Below are positions 1-10,400 of a stretch of DNA of 64,000 nucleotides, piece after piece. The notes beneath the pieces are model-generated. The model saw only the letters and a program-made list of their open reading frames with translations. It ran no database searches and was not told the DNA's origin. Every line of letters starts with the position of its first letter. The stretch's first letter is position 1. The translations under genes were made by a program, and so were the position numbers. Source of the DNA: Channallabes apus (lineage: Eukaryota > Chordata > Actinopteri > Siluriformes > Clariidae); the NCBI GenBank assembly GCA_030522415.1, contig CM060106.1, positions 31,779,485-31,843,484 on the forward strand. Direction: 5' to 3'.

Positions 1-1815
1 CCATCACATTGTCCTAACACTATAATCTTTGCAGATGTTTATATAATTGTGCCACAAGAGAATAAAATGTATATGGTTTTCATTTTCAAACTCCAGACAA
101 AGCCTTAAAGTACAGTAATGAGGTCTAAAAAAGGTTCATCATGGGTTCTGTGGTTCCTTAGTTTCCTAAAAGTTTACTTCTCTCCTAAGAAAACATTCTG
201 TGGGGATCTGCAGAAAGACCTTATGTGTTCCTCTAAATGAACAACTCTTTGCAACCAAGATTGAACAACTTTTTTTATATATTTTCTAGAAGCGTAGCAT
301 TGCTACCAGAGTAGATACACAAAAAGCATCCTTTGCTGCAGCTGCATGAATTATGCTTAAGTTTTTTCCTGCCTACTTTGGTATTCGTTTTATCTTTCTG
401 ATGGTGAAGCTATATTGAGAAAAAGGCAGGAGTTTCGGTGAAGGACTTTCTTTCAAACTTCAGTTGCATTCTAACGTACCGTAAGGAAAATGTTGGGTAA
501 AAGTTTCATATGAAGACAAATACACTTCAACACATTTCTGCCCTGTACACTATCTCCACTATAACCACCCAAACAACCTTTTCCCTTAAACCTCAAATTT
601 AAGAATCTTGGGAGCAGCTTATGACTGATCTCTAGACGGCCTGCAGGTTGTGTATGCACTGTATAGGAAAGTGTGTAGGTGTGAGAGTTAACTCCCCCCT
701 CCTCCCTCTGTCTCTCTGGGTATGATTTATGGGCTGATCCTGGCTTGGAGGGAGTTGACAGTTGCTTTCATTTTCTTATATATATTTTTCCCCTCCTTGC
801 CAAGGTCATGAGGGAGTAGGGCCTCTCCAAGCACCCCCTCACCACCACCACCACTTTCTCTAACCACCACCACAACACACATCTCATCCCAACAACCACA
901 CCCCCCACCCATGGTCCCTCTCTGCCTCCCCCCTCTCTTACTCTTCTGATGGTCCCATGAATCATCCCGTCTTCCCATCGAACCTCCTGAAACCTTCTTC
1001 CCAACTCGCCCGCCCTGACTTCCGCCATCCTTCTTCATTCCTGCTAACAATTTGGTAATGAAATATTGATTTTTAGTTAGATTCAAATAGATGTTATTAA
1101 GTTTGCATTGATAAATTGCACCCCATTCCAACATTGTAAACGCCATTGCCAAAAGAAGAGGACATGAGACTGGACACACCTGGGGACTTGCTGAGTGGGA
1201 TAGCTAAATTGGGTGCGGAAATTTATTCCCACACATGGTTTTGGGTGTTTCTTAAATGCCAGCCATTTGTGGTGATGCTAATAACGTTGGAAGGAGTTGG
1301 AGCTAGGAAACAGTGTTAGCAAACCTGGAAGCATTCATCACTCCGGATATTGTTCCATATGTCTACATAACAATCATGATGACAGGCTAAAATGCATGCT
1401 ACATGCAGCTATACATGATACATGATTCTACAGTACATGAGTGTTTTTTGAGGCTGACATCGAGGCTGGAAGTCACAAAGTATAAGTACTTCAAGGTTCT
1501 GCGTTTACTAAAAATCTACAAGTGTTAATGTAACTAATACTTATTGCTATCAGTTGCCTATGAGCATGCTTGTTGCAGTAGTTGACAGACTTATCATTTA
1601 AGCTAGTGATTCTACTGTAGGTTGTAGCTAAAGTTAGTTATAGTAGTTAGTTAGCTTCAGTTAATTTCTAGAAAAATGGCAGCTAATTACTATAAGCACT
1701 AGTTTATTAAATTAGGCACAGGGTCTTAATACAGAGTCCAGATGTTTTCTGCATTTGTGACTCCTTTAGAAAGTGGAAGGTTTGTTTAAATTGAATTTAA
1801 TTAAATTCAATTGAG
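1..1815. other. Intergenic DNA, no gene seen
   Basis: No coding signal is visible. A pyrimidine/C-rich tract (about 785-1030, with CACCACC runs) creates long chance frames on the minus strand that have no protein-like composition. Footprint heptamers (see 7549) start at 111, 1429 and 1613. Confidence 0.6.
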
Positions 1816-1824
1816 TTCTACCCC

Positions 1825-2346
1825 GTCAACATGGTGGCTTAGTAGTTAGTACTGTCGTCTTGCACCTACAAGGTCCAGGTTTGATTCCCAGATGCAGATT
1901 AGGCGAATTGGCATTCCCAAATTGCCCGTTGTGTGTATGTGTGTGTGCCCTGAAATGGAAACCCTGTTCCCCCAACCCTTAGGTCTCCTGGGATAGACTC
2001 CAGGTCAACCGCAACCCTGAATACAGGATAAAGCTGTATAGACGATAAGGGAGTGAGTGACTTCTAGCATGGTCTTGCACCTCCAGGGTCCAGGTTTGTT
2101 TCCCAGCCAGGTTCTATTCTTTGTGTGCACAGAATTTGCATGTTCTCCCTGTGCCTTGTGGGTTTGCATCCACCGTCTAAAGGTATGCAGATTAGGCTAA
2201 TTGGCCTTCCCAAATTGCCTGTTGTGTGTGCCCTGCAATGGATTGGCAATCTGTCAAGGGTGTACCCCACCATGCCCCCCTGGATACAGGATAAAGCGTA
2301 TACATCTGGATACATCTAAAGTATAGATGATGAGTGAGTGAGTGAA
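1825..2346 (+). repeat. Tandem pair of tRNA-headed SINEs (DANA/Mermaid-like)
   Basis: Two SINE copies stand head to tail. The first (about 1825-2060) has the tRNA-like head (GTGGCTTAGTAGTTAG, then a B-box-like GGTTTGATTCCC) but lacks the middle of the family consensus. It runs into the 3' part (GGATAAAGCTGTATAGA) and a GAGTGAGTGA tail. The second (about 2061-2346) starts inside the head and is longer. The whole pair is flanked by the 9 bp direct repeat TTCTACCCC (1816-1824 and 2347-2355), which suggests one integration of a dimer. Insertion of the second copy into the simple tail of the first is the alternative. Confidence 0.8.
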
Positions 2347-2355
2347 TTCTACCCC

Positions 2356-3704
2356 AAATTTTTTACAGTATTTCTGTCCCACCAGACTATGCAAACAGAA
2401 AAAAAGAAAAATAAGATTTTCAGCTTGCCCTAAGAAGCAGGGCACTTTCACAATCCATCAATCAACAGTCTTTAGAAGTAGGAACTTTGTTTGCAGTGTA
2501 TAATATCTAGTTATTCTGGTTTGCTATTTCTCAGGAGGACAGGTAGACATTTTTTTTAAAGGTTTAGAGTTTCAGGCCACGTTCAGGGAAATCCACAGCA
2601 GACAGAGTTTCTTTTACAGGCAATGCTGTTTATTTTAGGTTCTGCCAATCGATTAAATGTAACTGACAAAGAGAGGCACCGTAAGAGAGTGACATTTCCT
2701 CGCTGTGGCCCACTCATTGGGAGCTCCCATTTTAACTTTTTTTTTTTTACCATTTTAACATGGTAATTGCTCTGTGTATTTACTCTCCCCAGGTTTTAAA
2801 CACATGCCTTCATGTCAGTGCTCACTCTCTGCTCCACAGTGTCTCTTTTTTTTCCTCCACTTCTGCTGTGCCTCTCTAAACAGTAGTAGCCAGGCGGCAG
2901 CAGATTCCTCTAGCTAAGTGAACATGATGGCTGCCATGAAAAAAGGCAATATGAATGTGGTATTAAAAAGGCAGATCTGACAAGATGGACATGCTGAGCT
3001 GGGGGGCTACGCCAGGGACCCCAGGGTGCATATGAGGTGTCCTTTCCGGGGAAGGGTATTTACATTTTTCTCCAGCGTCCCAGTGACAGGGACACAATTT
3101 CCTGTCCCGTCTGGCGCAGTTTGACATGAGCCTGGACTGAAATGTAATCTTGGTTTTTCCCAAGAGTATTGCAGAAACCTTGGACTTCGGTTCAGTAATC
3201 TTCTTTTTTTATCACCCACTCCAATTTTTGCCTGAAAAGAGTGACCAACTAAGGATTTGTTGCTTAACGCCAATATTCCATCAGGTGTCCACTGATTAGG
3301 AAATACTTTTTGTAAAAGGGAAAAAAAAATGAGGCTTAGAAATGTAGTGGAGCAATATGTTCATGGGGCAAGAGTATAAGAATGTACGTTGGTGTGTATT
3401 AGGGTTCAGAGATTTCTCAGGAGACTACAGCTTGGTAGAGGACACGGGTTGTTCTGTCACAGTGATTAATGTGTGGACGCAATGGTACTGTTCACCCTAC
3501 GGACAGGCTTTAAACACTCCCGCACTGGCATACGTGTACTTGACATGTTCATGAGCATGCATGGCACAAGTCAATATGTAGGACTTGCACATGATGTCCA
3601 ATATCACTGGGCCTTTTTTAGTGAAATGATGTCAACTGAATAAATGTAGAGCCTAAACAAATGTAGACTTCACCACTCATCTGAATGATGGTTACCTCAG
3701 GGTT
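2356..3704. other. Intergenic DNA, no gene seen
   Basis: Mixed-composition unique-looking DNA. The stretch around 2640-2730 and 2960-3270 is less AT-rich than its surroundings, but I see no reading frame with recognisable protein features. Confidence 0.5.
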
Positions 3705-3860
3705 ACAATAGCTCAATGGTTAAGGCATTGGACTACAGTTTGGAAGGTCCCAGGTTCAAACCCCATGACCAGCAAGTTGCCCTGTTGTGGTCTTGAGCAA
3801 GGCCCTTAACCTTCAAATGTATAATGAAAAAAAGTCCCTCTGGATAAGTGTAAATGTAAT
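3705..3860 (+). repeat. tRNA-derived SINE, second family
   Basis: The head contains TAGCTCAATGGTTAAGGC and a B-box-like GGTTCAAACCCC. The 3' part has GAGCAAGGCCCTTAACC and a degraded CTCTGGATAAG..TAAATGTAA tail. It is the same family as the better preserved copy at 50638-50830. Confidence 0.8.
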
Positions 3861-4954
3861 GACCAAATCAAAAGCAGGAAATGACTCAAGAGTGAATTAA
3901 GTCCAAGTTACAGGTTACAAATGACCAGGATGGTTCAAGATCAAAACCAACAAAGTATGAAAACAAGGCCAAAGCATGTACAGTATATATAGCATATTCT
4001 CATCACTTATGGTGAATATTTGGTACCAGTATTATGATAAAAATAAATGGCTGTGTATGTACAGTGCATGCATATAATACAGAACAAAAGGTGTCTTGGC
4101 TATAGGGTTTTCTATAAATGCATAATCATTGCATTTCAGGTCATACACAAAAATAGCAGTGGTCAGATTTGCACATTGTCTTTGTGCAAAAAGGTTCAAC
4201 TATTGTGCTTTTTTTTTTTTTTTTTAACAGTATATACACTGTATAAAAGTTCATTTGCATATGAACAGCTTGACAGCTAAATGAAACCTGTTTTTGCACT
4301 TTTGGTGAAAAACATTTTTTCTGTTTTACAAAATAAAGCAAGAAGTGTTGCAAACTGATGAGAAAACATTTTGTGCATGTTTTCTTAGAAACACAAAGGT
4401 GTTAAAAAGCACAAATGCCAAACTATTATGTAATTTCTTTAGTTATATCTATTTAGATTTTTTTTCTCATAATTTTGCAAAAAGCTATAACTCCATCTCT
4501 CACAGTTTTTGTCACAATGGATACATCAGCCCACAGTTGTGTTTGTGGCTATTTACTGTAAGTATGCATTTTAGTATCAATAATATGTTGGCTTGGATTG
4601 TAATTTTGTAGTAAGTCAAAGTAGCAAGTAGAGGCAGAACATTAGATTAAAGGAAAAAAAAATTTCTGCAGTAAAAACCTTAAAATCTGTTCAAGATCAA
4701 GAGAAGCATTATAGCTAACACACTAACTTCAGCATCAACAGGCTTCTCTACAGTATATCAGATCTAGTTTATACGGTTTCTAACATTACAGTAATAGTGG
4801 GCGGTACCAGACTACTCGAATGCAACAACTTGTAACAACAAAATTTAACAGTGCAAACACATAACTTTCTAAAGTATATAACATGTTGCAAATTTCTTAT
4901 TTCACAGAACATATTGGGGACGTTAAGTGATGCATACTGTACCTGTCAAATCAG
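3861..4954. other. Intergenic DNA, AT-rich, no gene seen
   Basis: AT-rich with a poly-T tract at about 4208-4226. Footprint heptamers start at 3979, 4554, 4749, 4787 and 4935. Short frames here lack protein-like composition. Confidence 0.5.
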
Positions 4955-5460
4955 AAATTGACATTTATCACATTTTGCTTTCAAACTGTTCGTATGCTCT
5001 CAGAAACAGTACCAGTCTTATTTATTTTCTACATTTTAGAACAAAACAGGAGATTTCAAAACTATAATGTAGAATACATGGAATTATGGAATAAAATAAT
5101 AACAACAACAAGTCAGTTGTTATTTTATGACATGAAGGTCAGCTGTTCTGTATTAGTTCTTGCAAGAACAGTATTGTCAAGTGCATTTGAAAAACCCATC
5201 AACCACCGTGATGAAATGGGCCACCATCACAGCAAAGCAAGACCAAACTTACCTTTGCTGTAGAGGCGAAGTTCATTAAGGAGTTGTCAACTTCAAAATC
5301 ACCAATTATCAAACAGCACCTCAGATTAGAGCTGTTATGAAGGCTTTACAGAGCATACAGTAATTAGCAGACACATCTCAAGATCAACCGTTCAAAGGTG
5401 ATTATTGCATATTTTGGATGGCTTTAGCATTGTTTTACAAGAAGACCATGGAGTTATAAG
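4955..5460 (+). mobile_element. Tc1-like transposon relic, sense orientation
   Basis: The order of recognisable pieces matches the 5' half of a common fish Tc1-like element. There is a terminal-repeat region (CTACATTTTAGAA, AACTATAATGTAGAA), then a degraded transposase start including the stretch around 5180-5275 that resembles the HTH/linker coding part (AACCATCAA-, GATGAAA-, TTACCT..GCTG-like words). It has many stops and small indels and no catalytic DDE part. The family assignment is from memory of the consensus. Footprint heptamers start at 4935, 5356 and 5552. Confidence 0.55.
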
Positions 5461-5767
5461 GTCCAAACTTTTGATTTGTAACTTATATCCATATTTCCAA
5501 GTGAAACATATGTATAATTTACACATATATTTATTTATTTATAAAAACACATACAGTATACACAACAAAAATCCTAACATTTTGGATTGGCCAGGACCCA
5601 AACAAGCCAGTAATTTTTTCCCCCTATTATGACCTCATACAAGAGTATCCTCTCCCTCAGCTTGCTGCTCAGCTGTGCTGTTCTCTGGTAGGATGTGGTA
5701 TAGTAGTCTCTCATTTACATAGTCACTGAAATTCTGTATTTGTAGGAAGAATAAAATACAGGGGATG

Positions 5768-6128
5768 GTACGTGGTAAGCACGGTCACCCTGCACCTCCA
5801 TGTTCAGGGTTCGATTCCCGCCTCGGGTTTGTACTGTATACATGGGGTTTGCATGTTCTCCCTGTGCTTGGTGGGTTTCCTCCAGGTACTCCAGTTTCCT
5901 TCCACAGTCTGAAGACATGCAGATTAGGTTGATTGGTGTTCACAAATTGCCATATTGTGTGAATGAGCGTATGTGTATATGTGTGTGTGTGTGCCCTGCA
6001 ATGGATTGCCATCCTGTCCAGAGTGTTCCCTGCCTTGTACCCTAAGTCTCCTAGGATAGGCTCCAGGCCTCCTGTAACCCTGTATACTGGATAAAGTGGT
6101 ATAGACAATGAGTGAGTAAGTGAGTGAA
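5768..6128 (+). repeat. DANA/Mermaid-like SINE
   Basis: Nearly full-length copy: degraded head (GGTAAGCACGGTCACC), B box GGTTCGATTCCC, GTTTGCATGTTCTCC core, GACATGCAGATTAGG, a TGTGTG segment, the CCTGCAATGGATTG module, AGGATAAAG and a GAGTGAGTAAG tail. A TACTGTA heptamer at 5832-5838 sits inside GTTTGTACTGTATACATGG. Removing CTGTA brings it into register with the copy at 19040-19413. Confidence 0.85.
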
Positions 6129-7441
6129 AGTGGATGTGGGTATCGGAGCTTCTTTTTTATTTCAGAGTATGATGCAATGATAGTTTCAAACATTCAACCT
6201 TGATCAGTTTCCTGTCTTGATTCTGCCGCCTCATTCTCCAGGCAAGTCAAGTTCAAATCCTGATACAGCCAGACCGCTGGAAAAGACCTTGTCTCATGCT
6301 GTATGTAGATAACCCATGTTATTAGCTTCCTGATGGTCAATCAATAAAGCACTTCCATGGCTGTGGCGATGAACTAAGTCAGGAAGACAGATAAGTATCT
6401 CTCTTGTCCTGTCGCTGTAATTGGTAGCCTCTCAATCCAGGCTTGTTTGACAAGAGCTTTGCATAATGAAAAACATTAAGTACAGTGTGTCACTGTATCT
6501 GCAAGCATTAATGCAGGCCGCAAAGAAATCTCATTTTAGTCATTTATGCCAAACGCAGACTGAGACTGATATGGACGGGATGTGTTAAAATGTTTACATC
6601 CCTTCAGAAATGGGAAGAATGCGGTGTGACCAACAGTTTAGCGACAGTTTCCTAACACAGAGTGTTTCACGTAGCCATTGCCTGGTTGCCATTCGTCATG
6701 AGTTTACATACTGTAGAAACAGTTTTAAATAATGTTTAGGCTTTTAATTAAGCATGAATTTAAGGATGATTTAACAGCTTTATAAATACAAACAATGGAG
6801 AAAAGCTTTTTGTGAGTAGCAGATGTAAGTTAATAAGGTAATCTAGGGCTGTCTTTTCTTTCTTTCTTTCTTTCTTTCTTTCATGAGCAAGTGAGTTCAA
6901 TTGTGATACCCAAAAGATACCCAAACGGTTGCTCATATCATCAATATGGAATCTGTTTATTGTGTACTTTTAATTGTAAGAGTACTATTTCGTTGCAGGT
7001 ATTAGCTTGTACTAGCTGAACTCAAAATTCTAAAAAAGAAATAGCATCACATAAACTAGATAAACCACTGAGCATTTTAACACAATAGCATATTCAGGAA
7101 CTTAGCCAACTAATTAATATTGCAATCCGTCAAATAAAATTATCAACAAAGCTAGAACAAATTGACTAACATTTGTACTTACATCAATCCAACTAGTGAC
7201 CTCTGTAGTCCAACTACTGTAGGGACCATAGGAAACATGGAGGCCAACACTGACCATTGTAATTTTTTTTTCACGATTCACGTATTTTCACGATTTCAGT
7301 TTAAAAACCATGACCTTTCCTTTAATTGTTGCTAATTGTAATCTGATTCATTTTGTCAACATTCTGATTTTTTGATTATAAATACTGTAGGTGATTGTAT
7401 TTTACTGTTGTTTGAATTTTCCTTTATTGCAGTACTATGCA
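6129..7441. other. Intergenic DNA with a TTTC microsatellite
   Basis: No gene seen. A (TTTC)n tract lies at about 6853-6882. Footprint heptamers start at 6709, 7215 and 7383. The sequence ends at the left end of the DIRS element. Confidence 0.55.
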
Positions 7442-7637
7442 GTTCTCTTTCAAGGCTACACTCGATGCTGCGTGAAAACGCTATGGGAACTATTTTGTTG
7501 CGTTGCCGGTTGTGAAGCATGTGTGCAAACACGCCAAAATTTTGGCTATACTGTATATAACCTCGGTCAGGTGACGTCATCTGATTAGACGCAGGTGGAG
7601 GTTATAAATACCAGTGAGCCGGCAACAAACCTCAGAT
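7442..7637 (+). repeat. Left inverted terminal repeat of the DIRS element
   Basis: The segment from GATGCTGCGTGAAAACGC to CCTCAGAT is the near-exact reverse complement of the right repeat once the hAT is removed. The outermost bases differ between the two ends (GTTCTCTTTCAAGG on the left, a longer CGGGTTACTTTGCTG-type extension on the right), as in DIRS1. It carries one 5 bp insertion relative to the right repeat (see 7549). Confidence 0.9.
7549..7555 (+). other. Tc1-type excision footprint inside the DIRS left repeat
   Basis: Left repeat: GGCTATACTGTATATAACC. The reverse complement of the right repeat reads GGTTATATATAACC. Removing CTGTA from the left aligns the two with one substitution, so TACTGTA arose as a 5 bp insertion at a TA after the retrotransposon had integrated. 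Confidence 0.85.
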
Positions 7638-7751
7638 CATTTGTCTTCATGCTGACATTGTGATCACGTGTGCAGCAAGCATTTAAAAAAAAAAAAAAAA
7701 AAAAAGCCATTCTAAACAGAGAGAAAAAAACAATAAAACTCACCAGATATA

Positions 7752-8294
7752 ATGGCCGAGTTTAGTGTCTCATGCCCGTGCGGTAACCGTCTTTCTGAAG
7801 ACGATAGTCATAACCTCTGTTTTGAATGTTTGGGTGAAAGCCACGCTCTCCTTGGACTTGAAGGAGAGTGTGAGCACTGTGATAATCTCCAGATGAAGGT
7901 GCTACGAGCACGTCTCGCGTTCTTTAGGGAGCCACAAGCCGCTCTGCACTCCTGGGGCTCACAGGTTGATTTGGCCGAGGCACGAGAGACGGAGCCCCTC
8001 CTTTCTCTCGCCTCCTCCCCGGAACACGCGCGCTCTCCCTCCACTTCGCGAGCGCACTTCGGTGCTTCTCGGGAGTGTTTGGGAGAGACTCACTCTCTTG
8101 CTTCTGTAGATATGGATGTAGCTACCTCAGATGATAAAGAGTATGAGGAGTTAATTGAGGTTACACGCGCAGTCGAACGATTACACATTGACTGGCCACA
8201 GGAGCAAGCTCACCCAAAACGTTCCAAATTAGATGACAGATTTCTGTCGGGTGGCCAGGAGATGGCGCCACAACGCCGCTCTCCCTTTTTTTGA
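7752..8294 (+). pseudogene. DIRS gag-like protein, N-terminal part
   Basis: An open frame of 180 codons starts at ATG 7752, just after a 21 bp poly-A tract. Residues about 9-48 hold a Cys/His cluster (CPCGNRL, LCFECLGESHA, CEHCDNL) typical of the N-terminal zinc-finger region of teleost DIRS gag. An acidic and Ser-rich middle follows. The frame ends at a TGA after RRSPFF. The protein continues in another frame (…FFDDLHNELLE) and then in a third (…RPFSSRIFVT, the frame of 8291-9202), so two small indels lie between about 8275 and 8325. It is probably the structural protein that binds element RNA. It is not functional as a single product here. Confidence 0.8.
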
Positions 8295-9202
8295 TGATCT
8301 CCACAACGAGTTATTGGAGACGTCCTTTTTCTTCCCGTATCTTTGTAACTTCGACTTCGTTTTATCCGAACATCGTTGATGCAAAGACGCAAGGTTATGT
8401 GATGATGCCCCAGATTGAGGAGACGCTCGTGGGCTATCTCGCTCCTGGAACATCATCCTCACTAAAGAAGCCGACCCTTCCCTCCAAGGCATGTAGACCT
8501 TCTTCTACCCTGGTAGGGAAGGCGTTCCAAGCAGCAGGTCAGGCCGGCGCTTCCTTGCACACCATGGCGGTTTTGCAGGCCTATCAGGCTGACCTGCTGA
8601 ATGATCTGAGCATGAGCGGCAATATGAATCAGGAAGCGTTCATAGAATTACGCCGGGCTACTGATCTGTCCCTGTGTGCGACGAAACAGACAGCCCGTGC
8701 TATTGGCCGTTCTATGGCCTCCCTGGTGTCTGCAGAGAGGCATCTCCAGGAGATCGATGTTCAGTTTCCGCCACCTTTGGTGTTTCGGACAACACCGGTC
8801 TCCAACGACACGTTAGTCCTTCGGTCGCATCCTGCCATATTCCAGGACACCGAACCACTAACACCCCCCAGCCCAGTAGAAGTACTTGCACCCTTTTCAG
8901 AGAAGCTGGCAGCGTGGAAGCTACTGCCAGGCATATCCCCCTGGGTTTTAAAGACTGTAGAGAAAGGATACAGGATCCAGTTTGCATATCGCCCTCCGCG
9001 TTTCAACAGCGTGGACTCCACTTCCGTGATACCGGAAAGGGCGCATTTTCTGAGTTTCGAACTCCAGAAACTACTGCAGAAGGGAGCCATAGAACAGGTT
9101 CCTCCTCCAGATATGGAGTCAGGTTACTACAGTCGGTACTTCCTGGTCCCCAAGAAGGACGGGGTCCAATTCTGCGTCCAATTCTGGATCTTCGCGGTTT
9201 GA
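8291..9202 (+). pseudogene. DIRS gag C-terminal part fused to reverse-transcriptase N-terminus
   Basis: A 303-codon frame. The first ~150 residues match the conserved gag segment (GYVMMPQIEETLVGYLAP, LKKPTLPSK, VGKAFQAAGQAGASLHTMA, LRRATDLSL, TARAIGRSMA). The latter half resembles the RT linker and N-terminal fingers (SPWVLKTVEKGYRIQFAYRP, LLQKGAIEQVPP, GYYSRYFLVPKKDG). The gag/RT linker looks shortened. The frame is lost in a GGGG run at 9161-9164: after KKDG the RT continues in the next frame. A 10 bp near-repeat (TCCAATTCTG, 9165-9174, recurring at 9177-9186) lies at that point. The apparent start ATG at 8291 is accidental, because the protein begins in the preceding frame. Confidence 0.8.
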
Positions 9203-9441
9203 ACCGCTATCTCAAAAAATGCAACTTCAAAATGTTGACCATAAAAACTATTGTTTTGGGCGTCAGGTGGAATTCGATCGCTATGCAGGCACATCTGTCT
9301 CCTGCTCGCGTCGAATCCATAAACAACGCTCTGAAGGAAATCAGGCTGGACCAAGAAGTGACTGTACATCACTTACAAAAATGTTTAGGCCTCATGGCAG
9401 CTGCATCCACGGTGATACCTTTGGGTCTCCTGCACATGTGA
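9165..9441 (+). pseudogene. DIRS reverse transcriptase remnant, catalytic core deleted
   Basis: After the frame change the RT reads LRPILDLRGLNRYLKK and FKMLTIKTI, then jumps directly to VLGVRWNSIAMQAHLSP and LGLMAAASTVIPLGLLHM. The palm, including the Tyr-x-Asp-Asp active site that should lie between these blocks, is absent. The break is at about 9250-9258. The reading frame is kept across it, so this is a clean in-frame deletion of probably more than 100 codons. The frame then ends at a TGA (9439-9441) after HM, consistent with CGA to TGA decay. This copy cannot make active RT. Confidence 0.85.
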
Positions 9442-9509
9442 GCTTTTCAGCTGTGGTTAAGTGCCAGGGGAGTTCACACGAGAACAAATCCCAGAAGGCG
9501 GATAAGGGT

Positions 9510-10400
9510 TACGGGCGCAAAGGACTTCGTACCCTTTCTATGTGGTTCAGACCCCGGATTCTCACCTTGGGTCCCACTCTAGGTTCGTCTTGTCGTTGCA
9601 AAATGCTAACGACAGACGCTTCCCTTACCGGCTGGGGTGCGGTCTTGGATGGCCATCCAGCCCAAGGGATCTGGAGAGGCCACCTTTTCGCATGGCACAT
9701 CAATTGCCTCGAAATGATGGCTCTATTTTTAGCTCTACAGCATTTCCTCCAGCAGCTGAGAGGCTACCATGTCCTAGTGCGGGTGGACAGCACATCGGTA
9801 GTCTCCTACATAAATCACCAGGGCGGCCTGCGTTCGCGATGCTTGAACCAGCTAGCACATCAGGTTCTGCTCTGTGCTCAGGACAAGTTCCTGTCCCTCA
9901 GGGCGATTCACATTCCAGGATACAGGAATGTGGGAGCAGACTTTATGTCCAGACAAGCTGTGAATCACGGGGAATGGAAACTCCACCCCGAAGTAGTCAC
10001 TCAAATCTGGCAGAGATTCTCTACAGCAGAGGTGGACCTCTTTGCCTCACAGGAGACTGCACAATGTCCTCTCTACTACTCTCTGACTCATCCAGCTCCC
10101 CTGTGTCTGGACGCGATGGCCCATACGTGGCCCAATTTACGCCTCTATGCGTACCCTCCGGTAGCTCTGCTCCCGGGAGTCCTGGTGAGGGTCCGTCAAC
10201 ATGGTTTGCGCCTCTTATTGATAGCGCCCCGTTGGCCGGCCTGAGTATGGTTCTCAGAGATAATATCGCTCCTCGACGGCTCACCTTGGATGATTCCAGT
10301 GAGGAGGGATCTTCTATCTCAGGCACAGGGGACAATATTTCATCCCCGGCCCGAGCTCTGGAACCTTCACGCTTGGCCCCTGAACGGGACCAATTGAGTC
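9510..10400 (+). pseudogene. DIRS RNase H and methyltransferase-like domains
   Basis: In the frame open from about 9219 to 10244, RNase H motifs appear in order: MLTTDASLTGWGAV (first catalytic Asp), NCLEMMALFLALQHF (Glu), VRVDSTSVVSYINHQGG (Asp) and IPGYRNVGADFMSRQ (last Asp). The following block (AEVDLFASQET, WPNLRLYAYPPVALLPGVLVRV, LLLIAPRWPA) matches the region called the DAM-like methyltransferase domain in DIRS elements. A TGA at 10242-10244 cuts it. The same frame then continues with recognisable domain sequence (VWFSEIISLLDGSPW, IFHPRPELW) to about 10396. The frame differs from that of the RT piece, so another indel lies near 9505-9530. Confidence 0.85.

Noticed and set aside
727..1179. 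150-codon open frame on the minus strand
   Set aside because: It reads through a C-rich low-complexity tract (Gly/Val/Arg runs), has no domain and no splice context, and overlaps a second frame of the same kind.
8674..9150. Upstream part of the 8674-9441 frame
   Set aside because: The gag/RT signal here lies in the 8291-9202 frame. Only the part after about 9165 is real RT sequence.
9542..10246. N-terminal 230 codons of the long frame that contains the recombinase
   Set aside because: In this stretch the RNase H/methyltransferase domain is coded in another frame. The upstream part is a chance open frame and not recombinase.
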